Shown here one piece after another: positions 42,811-51,085 of a stretch of DNA of 64,000 nt. Position 1 is the first letter of the stretch; each line of letters opens with the position of its first letter. Where the stretch lies: the NCBI RefSeq assembly GCF_009183655.1, contig NZ_WEIO01000003.1:1-64000 (forward strand), given 5' to 3'. The position numbers and the translations under genes are program-made. Below the pieces are notes generated by a model, which saw only the letters and a list, made by a program, of their open reading frames with translations, was not told the origin of the DNA and did not search any database. Origin of the DNA: Bacillus aerolatus (GTDB lineage Bacteria > Bacillota > Bacilli > Bacillales > Domibacillaceae).

Positions 42811-44040
42811 ATGTTAATAGGCAAGTTTGCTCAAAAGTACAATGTAAAAACAGATACTATTCGTTATTACATGGAGCTCGGTTTACTCATTCCGAAAAAG
42901 AAAAAGCACTATTATTACTTTGATAAAACTTGTGAAGAAGATATGAAATTAGTTACCGAACTAAAGAAATATCGCTTTTCCCTTCAGGAAATTAACAAAT
43001 TTCTTTCTTTTAAAAGGGTAACATTGCTGGCTAACAAAGAGGATCTAACATTTTTAATACAAATGTTAAAAGAAAAGAAAGAGGAATTAACTCATAATGT
43101 AAAAGATATGGCTAACTCCATTCAGGACATAGAACTTAAAATGCAAGAGCTGAACCGTTTGCATCCTATAGAAGCTGAGAGTAAGGGACTTCCATTTGAT
43201 TTTTTACCTCTATTGTATTGCCCTAGATGTCAAGTCTCTTTAGATTTGAAAAATACTAGTACAAGAATACAGCAAATTTATATGGGAGAGTTATTTTGTT
43301 CATGTGGTTATACAGCAAAGATCCATGAAGGAATTGTCCTAACAGAACATTTAAATAAAAGATCCGTTAACCCCCACTATATATATGACATAGAAATGTT
43401 AAAAATTATTCAATCCAGTTTTATCAGCTTGAGTGAAAAGTGCAGCCTTCGACTGAAAGAACACCTTTTATCTCAAGATTTGGCCCACAAAGTAGTGATG
43501 GAAACACACATTGATACTTATGTCTTTTTAAATAAATACATTTCCGAGCTTAACGAGGATGCATTCTATATTTTTTGCGGAAGTACTTTGCCAATGTTAA
43601 AGATTCTTAAAATGAAAATAGAAAAGATAAATCCCAATTTAAAAATTCTTTATTTACTAAACAGCGGTCTAGATCTTCCATTTAAGCATGGGAACATTGA
43701 TTTTGTCATTGACAGTTATTCTTTTAATGAATATTCCTTATTTAACTGTTCTCTTCCGATGGAATTTCTTTATCCCTATCTCCATAAAGACAGTAAAATT
43801 ATTGGATCAAGCTTTTATTATAAAAAAAACACGAAGTCTTTAATAAATATGAAAAATTTTTATCCAAACTCTTATCCTTCTAATCTTCATTCATATTTTA
43901 TTGAGGAAAATTTAAAGATTGGGGATTATAAAGTCATTGAAAAAGAGGACATTGGCTCCACAACGAACCTCGGAGGCTATATTAAATATCATGTTCCTGG
44001 GGAAGAGGCGTACTTTTTTTCCTATTTAGCCACAAAGTAA
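42811..44040 (+). CDS. MerR-type regulator fused to zinc-ribbon and methyltransferase-like domain
   Basis: 409 residues. A MerR winged helix-turn-helix (about 1-70, IGKFAQKYNVKTDTIRYYME) precedes a coiled coil (about 75-120). A Cys-rich ribbon follows at about 130-170 (LLYCPRCQVSLDL then ELFCSCGYTAKIHEGIV), resembling the zinc ribbon of RlmA-type rRNA methyltransferases. The C-terminal domain of about 200 residues shows an alternating beta/alpha pattern (AFYIFCGSTLPMLKILK; LPFKHGNIDFVIDSYSFNEY) like a degenerate SAM-dependent methyltransferase. Divergent from the oxidase, which it may control. Effector unknown. Confidence 0.75.
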   Translation: MLIGKFAQKYNVKTDTIRYYMELGLLIPKKKKHYYYFDKTCEEDMKLVTELKKYRFSLQEINKFLSFKRVTLLANKEDLTFLIQMLKEKKEELTHNVKDMANSIQDIELKMQELNRLHPIEAESKGLPFDFLPLLYCPRCQVSLDLKNTSTRIQQIYMGELFCSCGYTAKIHEGIVLTEHLNKRSVNPHYIYDIEMLKIIQSSFISLSEKCSLRLKEHLLSQDLAHKVVMETHIDTYVFLNKYISELNEDAFYIFCGSTLPMLKILKMKIEKINPNLKILYLLNSGLDLPFKHGNIDFVIDSYSFNEYSLFNCSLPMEFLYPYLHKDSKIIGSSFYYKKNTKSLINMKNFYPNSYPSNLHSYFIEENLKIGDYKVIEKEDIGSTTNLGGYIKYHVPGEEAYFFSYLATK

Positions 44041-44292
44041 ACAACAGTCGAGCATACCCGACTATCGTTTAAACCCTTCAGTACGTTTATTAGTTGTCTA
44101 TATGATAAAAACCGTAATAAAGTTTTCTGCGGCTTTTCATCTGTTATTCCTTTTAAATTCTCTTTAATATCGTTCCATATCTATCTTTGCCATAATGAAT
44201 TATAATGGCCCTAAAACTAGACACCAAATGAGGAAATATTAAGGTAGATTTATGAACTATAAACGATATACGTCAGGATTTAAATCTCAAGT
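44041..44292. other. Gap after the MerR-like gene
   Basis: About 250 bp of AT-rich DNA with no ORF supported. A short CGAG-CATACC-CGACT hairpin-like stretch follows the stop codon. The S-box-like element and the dcyD terminator follow it. Confidence 0.4.
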
Positions 44293-44359
44293 TACGCTAG
44301 AGCGGAAAGAAGCCCGGCAACCACCCTCATAATATTCAGCTGCCTTTCATTCTAGCGTA
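44293..44359 (+). ncRNA. Structured element with an S-box-like core (uncertain)
   Basis: A perfect 9-bp closing stem TACGCTAGA/TCTAGCGTA encloses GAAGCCCGGCAACC-like sequence (AAGCCCGGCAACCACC), the hallmark of SAM-I riboswitches. At 67 nt it is too short for an intact S-box and no methionine or sulfur gene lies downstream on the plus strand. It may be a decayed riboswitch or an unrelated RNA. Confidence 0.35.
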
Positions 44360-44394
44360 TTCCTATTTGATGATTCCTCTGAAAATACAAAAAT

Positions 44395-44429
44395 GAAAGC
44401 CTCGCAGAATTTCTTTCTACGAAGCCTTC
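44395..44429 (-). terminator. Terminator of dcyD
   Basis: GAAAGCCTCG/CGAAGCCTTC with two mismatches, followed on the minus strand by ATTTTTG. Confidence 0.6.
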
Positions 44430-44488
44430 AAAAGTTATTTTAAAGATCTATTTTTAATTCCCTGGATGGTGCCTGATACCCGATGCCC

Positions 44489-45484
44489 TTAACAAAACAG
44501 AGAAGTATTAGCATATAACGCAGGGGCACCGCCGGAGTGTACAAATAAAATGTTATCATCCTGCTTAAAGTGACCTTTTCGTATTAAATCAATGAGTCCG
44601 GCTGCTGCTTTACCCGTATATACCGGATCGAGTAAAATCCCTTCTGTTCTTGCCAAGAGCTGGACAGCTTCCACCATTTCAGGCGTAGGCAACGCATAGC
44701 CCGGTCCGACATACTCATCAAAACACGTAACGGCCTCACGGGGGATCGAATTTGGAAGGCCAATGTGTGCTGAAGTGTCTTTCACAAGCTGAAAAACTTT
44801 CTCTTCTTGTTCAACTTTTCCTCTGCTTACGTTTATGCCAATGACCGGTATGTTACTTTGACTTCCATAAAACCCGGCCACTAAACCTGCATGCATTCCT
44901 CCACTGCCGCTTACACAAACAACAGCGTTCACATTGATTCCTTGATCAAATGACTGAGCCAAAATTTCCTGGGCGCAAGCAACATACCCCGTGGCACCAA
45001 TGACATTGGACCCACCCATCGGAATGATATAAGGTTGATGTCCTTCCTCCGTTACCTCTTTAGCTACTTTCTGCATTTCTTTCATCAAGTCCGTTCCATT
45101 AGGCACCACCTTAATATTTTCAGCGCCCAGTAAATGATACAGAAAATAGTTACCGTTAAAATCTGGCTCAGAGCTTTTTGAAAGTCCCTCTTCCAACACA
45201 AGAATACACTTCATTTTCTCTTTAACGGCAGCGGCTAATGTTAAACGGCAATGATTCGATTGAATGCCTCCACACGTAATTAACGTATCCGCTCCTTTTT
45301 CCAGCGCATCAGCCACAAGAAATTCTAATTTTCTTGTTTTATTTCCACCAGCCGTCAGCCCAAGCAAATCATCTCGTTTAAGATAAATAGAAGGGCCGCC
45401 AAGAACTTCAGAGAAATGAGACAATTTCTCGATAGGCGTATATGACGGTGTGTATCTCTGTCTAGGAAACTGCGATAAATTCAT
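44489..45484 (-). CDS. dcyD: D-cysteine desulfhydrase / ACC deaminase family PLP enzyme
   Basis: 331 residues of the PLP-dependent fold II family. Motifs are YLKRDDLLGLTAGGNKTRKLEF (Lys of NKTRK binds PLP), TCGGIQSNHCR, VSGSGGMHAGLVAGF and LLDPVYTGKAAAGL, typical of DcyD, which converts D-cysteine to pyruvate, sulfide and ammonia. The start at 45484 has AGGAGG upstream; the frame to 45523 has no signals. A nearby D-amino-acid-oxidase-like gene suggests D-amino acid metabolism in this area. Terminator at 44395. Confidence 0.9.
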   Translation of the reverse strand: MNLSQFPRQRYTPSYTPIEKLSHFSEVLGGPSIYLKRDDLLGLTAGGNKTRKLEFLVADALEKGADTLITCGGIQSNHCRLTLAAAVKEKMKCILVLEEGLSKSSEPDFNGNYFLYHLLGAENIKVVPNGTDLMKEMQKVAKEVTEEGHQPYIIPMGGSNVIGATGYVACAQEILAQSFDQGINVNAVVCVSGSGGMHAGLVAGFYGSQSNIPVIGINVSRGKVEQEEKVFQLVKDTSAHIGLPNSIPREAVTCFDEYVGPGYALPTPEMVEAVQLLARTEGILLDPVYTGKAAAGLIDLIRKGHFKQDDNILFVHSGGAPALYANTSLFC

Positions 45485-45536
45485 AGTATATCTCCTCCTG
45501 TACTCCCATTTAAAACTAGTCACATGTAAATGTAAA

Positions 45537-45680
45537 TTAATTCCGCTCTTGAACGATCAACTGAAGCCTCTCGGACAGCTCTCGCACAAGTTCCTCCGCA
45601 GAAACACTTATTTCATTTCCGCGCTTATACCCAAACGCGAGTATTTGTTTAAATAACTCCTTTTTCTCCTGTTCACTCAC
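45537..45680 (-). CDS. Small conserved VanZ-partner protein, copy B (47 aa)
   Basis: 47 codons from GTG: SEQEKKELFKQILAFGYKRG, then NEISVSAEELVRELSERLQL. Nearly the same as the ORF at 38705; the GTG overlaps the last 8 nt of VanZ-like 4 in the same AGTGAGTGA context. Helical and charged, no membrane segment. Preservation of the frame in two copies, against one visibly broken copy at 32413, argues that it is a real protein. Confidence 0.75.
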   Translation of the reverse strand: MSEQEKKELFKQILAFGYKRGNEISVSAEELVRELSERLQLIVQERN

Positions 45681-46131
45681 TGCTTTTCCCTCTCCTATTT
45701 ATAGAATCATCTGTAATCGATTGATTAATATCTTGTTTTTTCTCGCTAACAACCCGACTCCATACAAACAAAGCAAGAGCCGCACCAACTGAATCTAATA
45801 AAACATCAGCAATCGAAGCCGTTCGTCCTGGAACGAATGATTGGTGAAATTCATCCGTCGCTGCATACACCGTTGTCAGCGTCCAGGCAAAAAGAAACCT
45901 CTTTTTCCGAAGCACAAACGTAAATAAAAGGGCAAGGAAACCAAACACCACCACATGAGTAGCCTTACGGACGAGGAAATTAACCACTTTCGCTTGTTCA
46001 TCATCTAAACCGAACAACTGCTGAAAGGTACTTAACGTGTGGGAGCCAGAAGAAGACGGGGAGGCAGTAAACGCAAAAATGAGGAAGCACCAGATGATCA
46101 GTACACTAACTAAAAAAGGGTTCTTTTTCAT
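45673..46131 (-). CDS. VanZ-like membrane protein 4
   Basis: 152 residues, about four helices, with the family motifs intact (FAFTASPSSSGS, KATHVVVFGFLALLF, TDEFHQSFVPGRTASIADVL). AGAGG precedes the ATG. It overlaps the small partner gene by 8 nt. A GGGACTG hairpin with seven T lies 40 bp upstream. It is the most complete of the three sister modules. Confidence 0.87.
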   Translation of the reverse strand: MKKNPFLVSVLIIWCFLIFAFTASPSSSGSHTLSTFQQLFGLDDEQAKVVNFLVRKATHVVVFGFLALLFTFVLRKKRFLFAWTLTTVYAATDEFHQSFVPGRTASIADVLLDSVGAALALFVWSRVVSEKKQDINQSITDDSINRRGKSSE

Positions 46132-46170
46132 ATTAAATCCTCTAATCTATATATTTTTCATGTAAAAAAA

Positions 46171-46196
46171 GGGGGGCTGACCTGCAGGCAGTCCCC
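46171..46196 (-). terminator. Hairpin between the lipoprotein gene and VanZ-like 4
   Basis: GGGGGCTGACC pairs imperfectly with GGCAGTCCCC; the minus strand continues TTTTTTT. It may end the lipoprotein transcript or attenuate VanZ-like 4. Confidence 0.65.
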
Positions 46197-46280
46197 GGTG
46201 GAATAAAACAAAAAGCGAAAAGTATTAACTATATAATTCTGACCTTTTACTATTAGCTCGTCCCCAACCCATTCATATCT

Positions 46281-47084
46281 TTAATCATTAATAATCACTC
46301 CTCCTCCAACTCCGGCCATAGCAAAAATCTCTGTAACCAATGTTGAGTTAGTGATTTCATCACCATAAAAGGCATCAAGAGCATCAATAAACCAATCTGA
46401 TCCTTCTAAAACGATCCCTCCATTACTCTCTAGATTATGAATGGCTTCCTCTATCATTGCTGTCTTTTGCGAAGAAGTTAACTGCATCCAGTCATCACCA
46501 TCTGCCGTTGACAGGTTCGTGTCTGGATAAACATTCGTATCTTCAACCACTACCTCTTCTACAGGTAATTCCTCAGCTGTTTCGCTAGGTTCCTCTTGTT
46601 CAACTACTTCCGTCGTGATTGTTTCATTTAAAACGTCAGCCCGCTTTAAGAAAACATATTCTCCATCTTCTTTGTAAGCAGTCATTTGATGATTGCTCGT
46701 TGGAAGATATGACACTGTATACGTATGATCCAATGTTTTAATCACAATAGAATCGACTGTACATTCATAGTCCTCATCACAATCAACCGTAGAACCACCG
46801 CTTTTTTGCCAAAGCAACTCGTTCACATAGCTAAAGAAATTTGCCTTTTCTTCTTGAGAAAGTGTATCAAACTCATCATTCGCATCCAATTCCAAGTTAT
46901 AAATAACGCTCTTCTCTTGGCCTTTTTCAGTATCGAAAAAGGTTAGTTCATCAACGTATTTGCCTATTTCTTTATCTGAAATTAAATCCTCCGCCACTTC
47001 ATGAACTTTACTACCATCAAAACCGCACCCAACTAAAACGAATAAACTAATGCCGATAACAAAAAAATGACGCAATCTTCTCAT
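46281..47084 (-). CDS. Lipoprotein of unknown function
   Basis: 267 residues. The lipobox LVGC is at residues 17-20 (FFVIGISLFVLVGCGFDGSK). An exported domain to about 145 includes ELLWQKSGGSTVDCDEDYEC with a likely disulfide. A Glu-rich linker (about 155-180) leads to a C-terminal helical domain (SSQKTAMIEEAIHNLESNGG). No family recognised. The shape suggests a surface sensor or binding protein. AAAGGGAAA precedes the ATG. Confidence 0.75.
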   Translation of the reverse strand: MRRLRHFFVIGISLFVLVGCGFDGSKVHEVAEDLISDKEIGKYVDELTFFDTEKGQEKSVIYNLELDANDEFDTLSQEEKANFFSYVNELLWQKSGGSTVDCDEDYECTVDSIVIKTLDHTYTVSYLPTSNHQMTAYKEDGEYVFLKRADVLNETITTEVVEQEEPSETAEELPVEEVVVEDTNVYPDTNLSTADGDDWMQLTSSQKTAMIEEAIHNLESNGGIVLEGSDWFIDALDAFYGDEITNSTLVTEIFAMAGVGGGVIIND

Positions 47085-47195
47085 GTTGTTTCCCTTTTCT
47101 TTGTTTATTAACGAAAAACTACATTTCCGTCTGTAAAATGAAGTAAATTAAAAACCCTCAAATATTTTCATCAATCACCGTACTAAAGCAAAAAA

Positions 47196-47227
47196 GGGGA
47201 CTGACCCGTCATATAGAGTCAGTCCCC
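47196..47227 (-). terminator. Terminator of epsN-like gene (GGGACTGAC family)
   Basis: GGGGACTGAC/GTCAGTCCCC, perfect 10-bp stem, followed on the minus strand by TTTTTT. Confidence 0.85.
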
Positions 47228-47245
47228 GGTTAAAAAAGTAATTTG

Positions 47246-48409
47246 TTAACGTATACCTGCTTTACTATTTACCACATTTATTATTTTAGCAATCACGCGC
47301 TCCTGCTGCTCTGCTGTCATGTTTGATCCAGATGGCAGACAGATTCCGTTTTCAAATAGTTCATCTGAGACGCTTCTATCTGTATCATGAGGATAATACT
47401 TCACCCCTTCAAAAAGCGGCTGCAGATGGAGTGGCTTCCATACCGGGCGTGCTTCAATATTTTCTTCTTCTAATGCATCAATCAGGTCCATCGGCGATAA
47501 CCCCAATTTTCCCTGATCAATCGTCAGCGTTGTCAACCAGCGGTTATGTAAAGTACCTTCAAGCTCCGGCATAAACTCCAAACCTTCAATCCCGCCAAGC
47601 GCTTCCACATAGCGATCAAAAATCGCTCGTCTTGCGGCTACACGCTCATCTAACACTTCCAACTGCGCCCGGCCGACACCGGCTAAAATATTGCTCATCC
47701 GGTAGTTATATCCTTCTTCACTATGCTGGTAATGAGGCGCCGGATCACGTGCCTGTGTCGCTAAAAACCGTGCCTTGCGCAATGCAGTCTCTTCATTCGA
47801 AACAAGCATGCCGCCTCCGGACGTTGTTATAATCTTATTACCATTAAAAGAATAAACACCAAACTTACCGAACGTACCACTCTTTTTGCCTTTATACTCT
47901 GCTCCAAGCGACTCCGCTGCATCTTCAATCACCGGCACACCGTAACGATCACAAATCGCCATCAGCTCGTCCATCTTTGCACTTTGGCCGTATAAATTAA
48001 CAACAATCACCGCTTTCGGCAGCCGGCCTTCCTGCTCTGAATCTACAAATGCCCCCTCCAATGCGTCGGGTGACATATTCCACGTCTCCGGCTCCGAATC
48101 AATAAACACCGGCTCCGCACCTTGATACAAAATCGGATTAGCAGTCGCAACAAAAGTCAGTGACGAACAAAACACCCGGTCTCCCGCCTGCACATCAAGC
48201 AACCGTAGAGCTAGATGAATTGCTGCCGTCCCGGAACTCACTGCCGCTGCATCTTTCACGCCAACATATGATGCCAGTTCCTTCTCAAATCCATCCACAT
48301 TCGGGCCAAGCGGTGCAATCCAATTCGTTTCAAATGCATCATTTATATACTTCTGTTCCCTCCCGCTCATATGGGGGGAGGAAAGGAAAATCCTTGGTTG
48401 GTCAGACAT
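47246..48409 (-). CDS. epsN: UDP-4-keto-sugar aminotransferase, EpsN/PglE-like (DegT family)
   Basis: A 387-residue PLP aminotransferase. Motifs are SGTAAIHLALRLLDV, VFCSSLTFVATANPILYQGA, PVIEDAAESLGAEYKGKKSG and SFNGNKIITTSGGGML (Lys of NGNK is the PLP lysine). It opens RIFLSSPHMSGREQKYI, very like B. subtilis EpsN. It would aminate the 4-keto product of the EpsC-type dehydratase on the way to UDP-diacetylbacillosamine. It is set apart from the rest of the EPS operon by a terminator at 48489 and about 1.4 kb of decayed DNA. Confidence 0.92.
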   Translation of the reverse strand: MSDQPRIFLSSPHMSGREQKYINDAFETNWIAPLGPNVDGFEKELASYVGVKDAAAVSSGTAAIHLALRLLDVQAGDRVFCSSLTFVATANPILYQGAEPVFIDSEPETWNMSPDALEGAFVDSEQEGRLPKAVIVVNLYGQSAKMDELMAICDRYGVPVIEDAAESLGAEYKGKKSGTFGKFGVYSFNGNKIITTSGGGMLVSNEETALRKARFLATQARDPAPHYQHSEEGYNYRMSNILAGVGRAQLEVLDERVAARRAIFDRYVEALGGIEGLEFMPELEGTLHNRWLTTLTIDQGKLGLSPMDLIDALEEENIEARPVWKPLHLQPLFEGVKYYPHDTDRSVSDELFENGICLPSGSNMTAEQQERVIAKIINVVNSKAGIR

Positions 48410-48488
48410 AACAGTCCCTCTTTTCTCATCACACTAGATTTTAGAAGTAATTAAACTCTGCTAGACATTAGCAAAGCTAAAAGAAAAA

Positions 48489-48505
48489 ACCCGACAGCAT
48501 GCCGG
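48489..48505 (-). terminator. Terminator upstream of epsN
   Basis: CCCGGCA/TGTCGGG (one G-T) with a TGC loop, then TTTTTT on the minus strand. It should separate epsN from the upstream operon. Confidence 0.7.
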
Positions 48506-48856
48506 GCATCCAATAAAATGCGGGCTCTAACTAAATAATTCATATAACTTTTGAAAGCCGTTCTTTAATAATTCACAAACGAGCGACAGATATCACTAGC
48601 GCTTTTCCTGAAGCAGCTGTTCATCCTCTTCAGCCAGCCCTATTGCCCGCTTTAGCAGGCGTAGCAGCCCATTGAAGGAATTTTTCTTTTTCTTGAGTAG
48701 AATCAAAAGACACTTTGAGATGCTTTATACGCCTTCCCAAGCTTTTCGCATCCTCCTTGAGGAGTTTTATTTACTATAATACCATCAAAAAAGTTTTCTT
48801 ACTCAATCAGAGGGCTACTAGATATACAAACAAATGAGAGACCGAACCCAATTCCT
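48506..48856. other. Decayed region upstream of epsN
   Basis: Contains GTTCTTT at 48560-48566 (SinR-like half-site, followed by AATAATTC) and, on the minus strand at 48630-48770, a 46-codon frame with no start (KHLKVSFDSTQEKEKFLQWA) that looks like the end of a lost gene. No intact gene. Confidence 0.45.
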
Positions 48857-49303
48857 CTATCCTTTATCAAGCAAAAAACCTCTTAATTCTTTTAATAACC
48901 GGTCTGCGGATAAAAAAGTCACTAAAGTTAAAAAGTATAAAGTTTTTAAAATGGTTGAAAGGTTATATTCCTCAAACATAGCAACATTAAATTCATCGTA
49001 CTGTATCACTACTGTTAGGCACAATAGAAGTGAATAAACGATTATTCTTCTTACCTGAAGCGCTTCTTCATTCAAGTATTTTAGATATACCCAAATCACT
49101 AGAATAATAGGAAAACCCATAAAATGATAAAAATAAAAGCTATCATATTCAATTGATAAAATGAAGATAATCATTATCCAAATCAATAATACAAAGAGTA
49201 GGGTGTAAAGAGATATTATTTGACTGAAAATCTTTTTTACTTTTATCCAAAACCATTTCTTTTTCTTAATTACTTCTTCAAGCAGTGATGTACCACTTGG
49301 CAA
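48857..49303 (-). CDS. Hypothetical membrane protein, probably 5'-truncated
   Basis: A 148-residue frame from a TTG without a Shine-Dalgarno. The same frame remains open about 28 codons further upstream (with NSEAVAILRERHPQLPSGTS) to a TAG but offers no start codon, so the gene has probably lost its beginning. It has a Lys-rich KKKKWFWIKVKK segment, then three to four hydrophobic helices and LLKELRGFLLDKG at the end. No family recognised. AT-rich compared with the flanking eps genes. Confidence 0.5.
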   Translation of the reverse strand: MPSGTSLLEEVIKKKKWFWIKVKKIFSQIISLYTLLFVLLIWIMIIFILSIEYDSFYFYHFMGFPIILVIWVYLKYLNEEALQVRRIIVYSLLLCLTVVIQYDEFNVAMFEEYNLSTILKTLYFLTLVTFLSADRLLKELRGFLLDKG

Positions 49304-49839
49304 TTGAGGGTGCCTCTCTCTTAATATAGCAACAGCCTCGCTATTAGTTAACAGAAAAAAGGCACAAAACAGAAAAAGGTGCTATGAAAGTTCTTCCAAG
49401 GTGTGCGAATAATTCTGTCGTTTCATAGTAAATCATTTTATGATAAGAGCTTGCAATTCTTGTAAAGATAAAAACATTCAAAAACCAAGCTTTTAAAAAT
49501 AAAATTTCCAAAAACAAGATGTGCCATCTTTTAAATATTTATTCAACAATATTGGCTATATATAGTCGACTTGAATCTATCTACGAAAAAAAATAAACCT
49601 TTAGAAGAACATCTAGCAGCTTATTTACAAGATAAAATAATATTAGTGAGACTAGAATAAATAATAGCACCGATATCATTGTATTGCCCACCTCACTTAA
49701 ACTAGCAATTCCGCCTAGTAAAGTATATGTGGGATCAGCAAGAATATTATTTTAAGTAAGTTTACTTACGGTAATATCAATTAATCTTTGTAAAGGATTT
49801 TTCAACTGGACAAACCATCGTTTCATTTATTAAAGCGGA
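49304..49839. other. Gap in the EPS locus with gene debris
   Basis: A 536-bp AT-rich stretch between the truncated membrane gene and the EpsM-like gene. On the minus strand near 49600-49740 frames read YTLLGGIASLSEVGNT, then MISVLLFILVSLILFYLVNK, apparent leftovers of a membrane protein. No start signal, no RNA recognised. Confidence 0.45.
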
Positions 49840-50466
49840 TTAACCAATAACCCGAGCCGGTGCACCAACAGCCGTTACTTCATCAGCAATATTAGTAATA
49901 ACAGTTGACCCTGCCCCAATCATTGACCATTGGCCAATCCGATTCCCTGGTATGACGGTCGCGCCAGCTCCGATTTGCGTACCTTCCCCTACTGTCACAT
50001 TGCCTGTTAAAATCGCTCCAGGCGACACATGAGCATAGTCTCCCACAAAATTGTCATGTTCAATAACAGCAGAAGTATTGATAATGACATGGCGGCCAAT
50101 TTCGGCATCAGCATTAATAACGGTATTCGGCATCACAACCGTACCCTCTTTTATAACAGCAGAAGGGCTAAGCACAGCAGTAGGATGGATAAGCACAGCA
50201 AATCGGGCATTCTGAGCAGCTAATCGTTCTGCTATTTGCTTCCTAACTCGGTTGTTGCCAATAGCAATGACAAGTTGTACTTTTGTTTCTATTTGCATAA
50301 GTTCAAATGCATAAGAAACCGGTGCTAAAATTACTTTGCCTTCTTTACTGGGTTCCGTATATTTATCATCCAGCAAAGCAATTAATTGATATTCTCCCAT
50401 TGCCTGAATCGTATCTTGGACAACTTTACTATGCCCACCTTCACCGATGACTGCAATTGGCTTCAT
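49840..50466 (-). CDS. epsM: Sugar O/N-acyltransferase, EpsM/PglD-like (NeuD family)
   Basis: 208 residues. An N-terminal Rossmann-like UDP-sugar-binding part ([17 protein letters not shown]) is followed by left-handed beta-helix hexapeptide repeats (about 95-205, e.g. [17 protein letters not shown]) with catalytic-region [20 protein letters not shown]. It would acetylate the 4-amino sugar made by EpsN to give UDP-N,N'-diacetylbacillosamine. It overlaps the EpsL-like gene by 26 bp. GGAGAG precedes the ATG. Confidence 0.92.
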   Translation of the reverse strand: MKPIAVIGEGGHSKVVQDTIQAMGEYQLIALLDDKYTEPSKEGKVILAPVSYAFELMQIETKVQLVIAIGNNRVRKQIAERLAAQNARFAVLIHPTAVLSPSAVIKEGTVVMPNTVINADAEIGRHVIINTSAVIEHDNFVGDYAHVSPGAILTGNVTVGEGTQIGAGATVIPGNRIGQWSMIGAGSTVITNIADEVTAVGAPARVIG

Positions 50467-51082
50467 TTCTCTCCACGCCTTTCGAACCTTTAAACTTCTC
50501 TATTGTTACGTGACCGGTCTGGCTAATACCCTCTGACTTAAACACCTTTAATACTGTTAAAAACAATATCTTTATATCCAGCCAAAAAGAGCGGTTGTCA
50601 ACATACCATACATCCAACTTAAACTTATCTTCCCACGAAATCGCATTACGGCCATTCACCTGGGCCCAACCGGTAATGCCAGGACGCACCTCATGCCGGC
50701 GAGCTTGCTCTCGTGTATACAAATCTAGATACTCCATCAGCAGCGGCCGGGGACCAACTAAACTAATATCGCCCTTTAATACATTAAATAACTGAGGTAG
50801 CTCGTCGAGACTTAGCTTCCGAAGCAACTGGCCAAATGGAGTCAATCGAATATGGTCGGGCATTAGATCCCCATTCTTATCACGTTCATCCGTCATCGTC
50901 CTAAATTTATAAACAAAAAAAGGCTTGCCGTGCAAGCCTGGGCGCTGTTGTTTAAACACGATAGGAGAACCAAGTTTTAAGCGGATCAATAGAACAGTAA
51001 TTAAAATGACAGGTGATAGAGCCATTAAACCTATAAGAGAACAGATAAAATCAAAAAACCTCTTTATATTAAACACCTTCAT
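50441..51082 (-). CDS. epsL: Undecaprenyl-phosphate sugar-1-phosphate transferase, EpsL/PglC-like
   Basis: 213 residues of the bacterial sugar transferase family. One N-terminal membrane hairpin (about 10-33, [20 protein letters not shown]), [40 protein letters not shown] and [20 protein letters not shown]. It puts the first sugar phosphate (probably diacetylbacillosamine) onto the lipid carrier to start the EPS repeat unit. It overlaps epsM downstream and follows the dehydrogenase by 3 bp. Confidence 0.93.
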   Translation of the reverse strand: MKVFNIKRFFDFICSLIGLMALSPVILITVLLIRLKLGSPIVFKQQRPGLHGKPFFVYKFRTMTDERDKNGDLMPDHIRLTPFGQLLRKLSLDELPQLFNVLKGDISLVGPRPLLMEYLDLYTREQARRHEVRPGITGWAQVNGRNAISWEDKFKLDVWYVDNRSFWLDIKILFLTVLKVFKSEGISQTGHVTIEKFKGSKGVERNEANCSHR

Positions 51083-51085
51083 CCA

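Noticed and set aside
44293-44359. Complete SAM-I riboswitch
   Set aside because: Too short, lacks the P2 kink-turn and P4 parts, and has no downstream gene on its strand; kept only as an uncertain structure.
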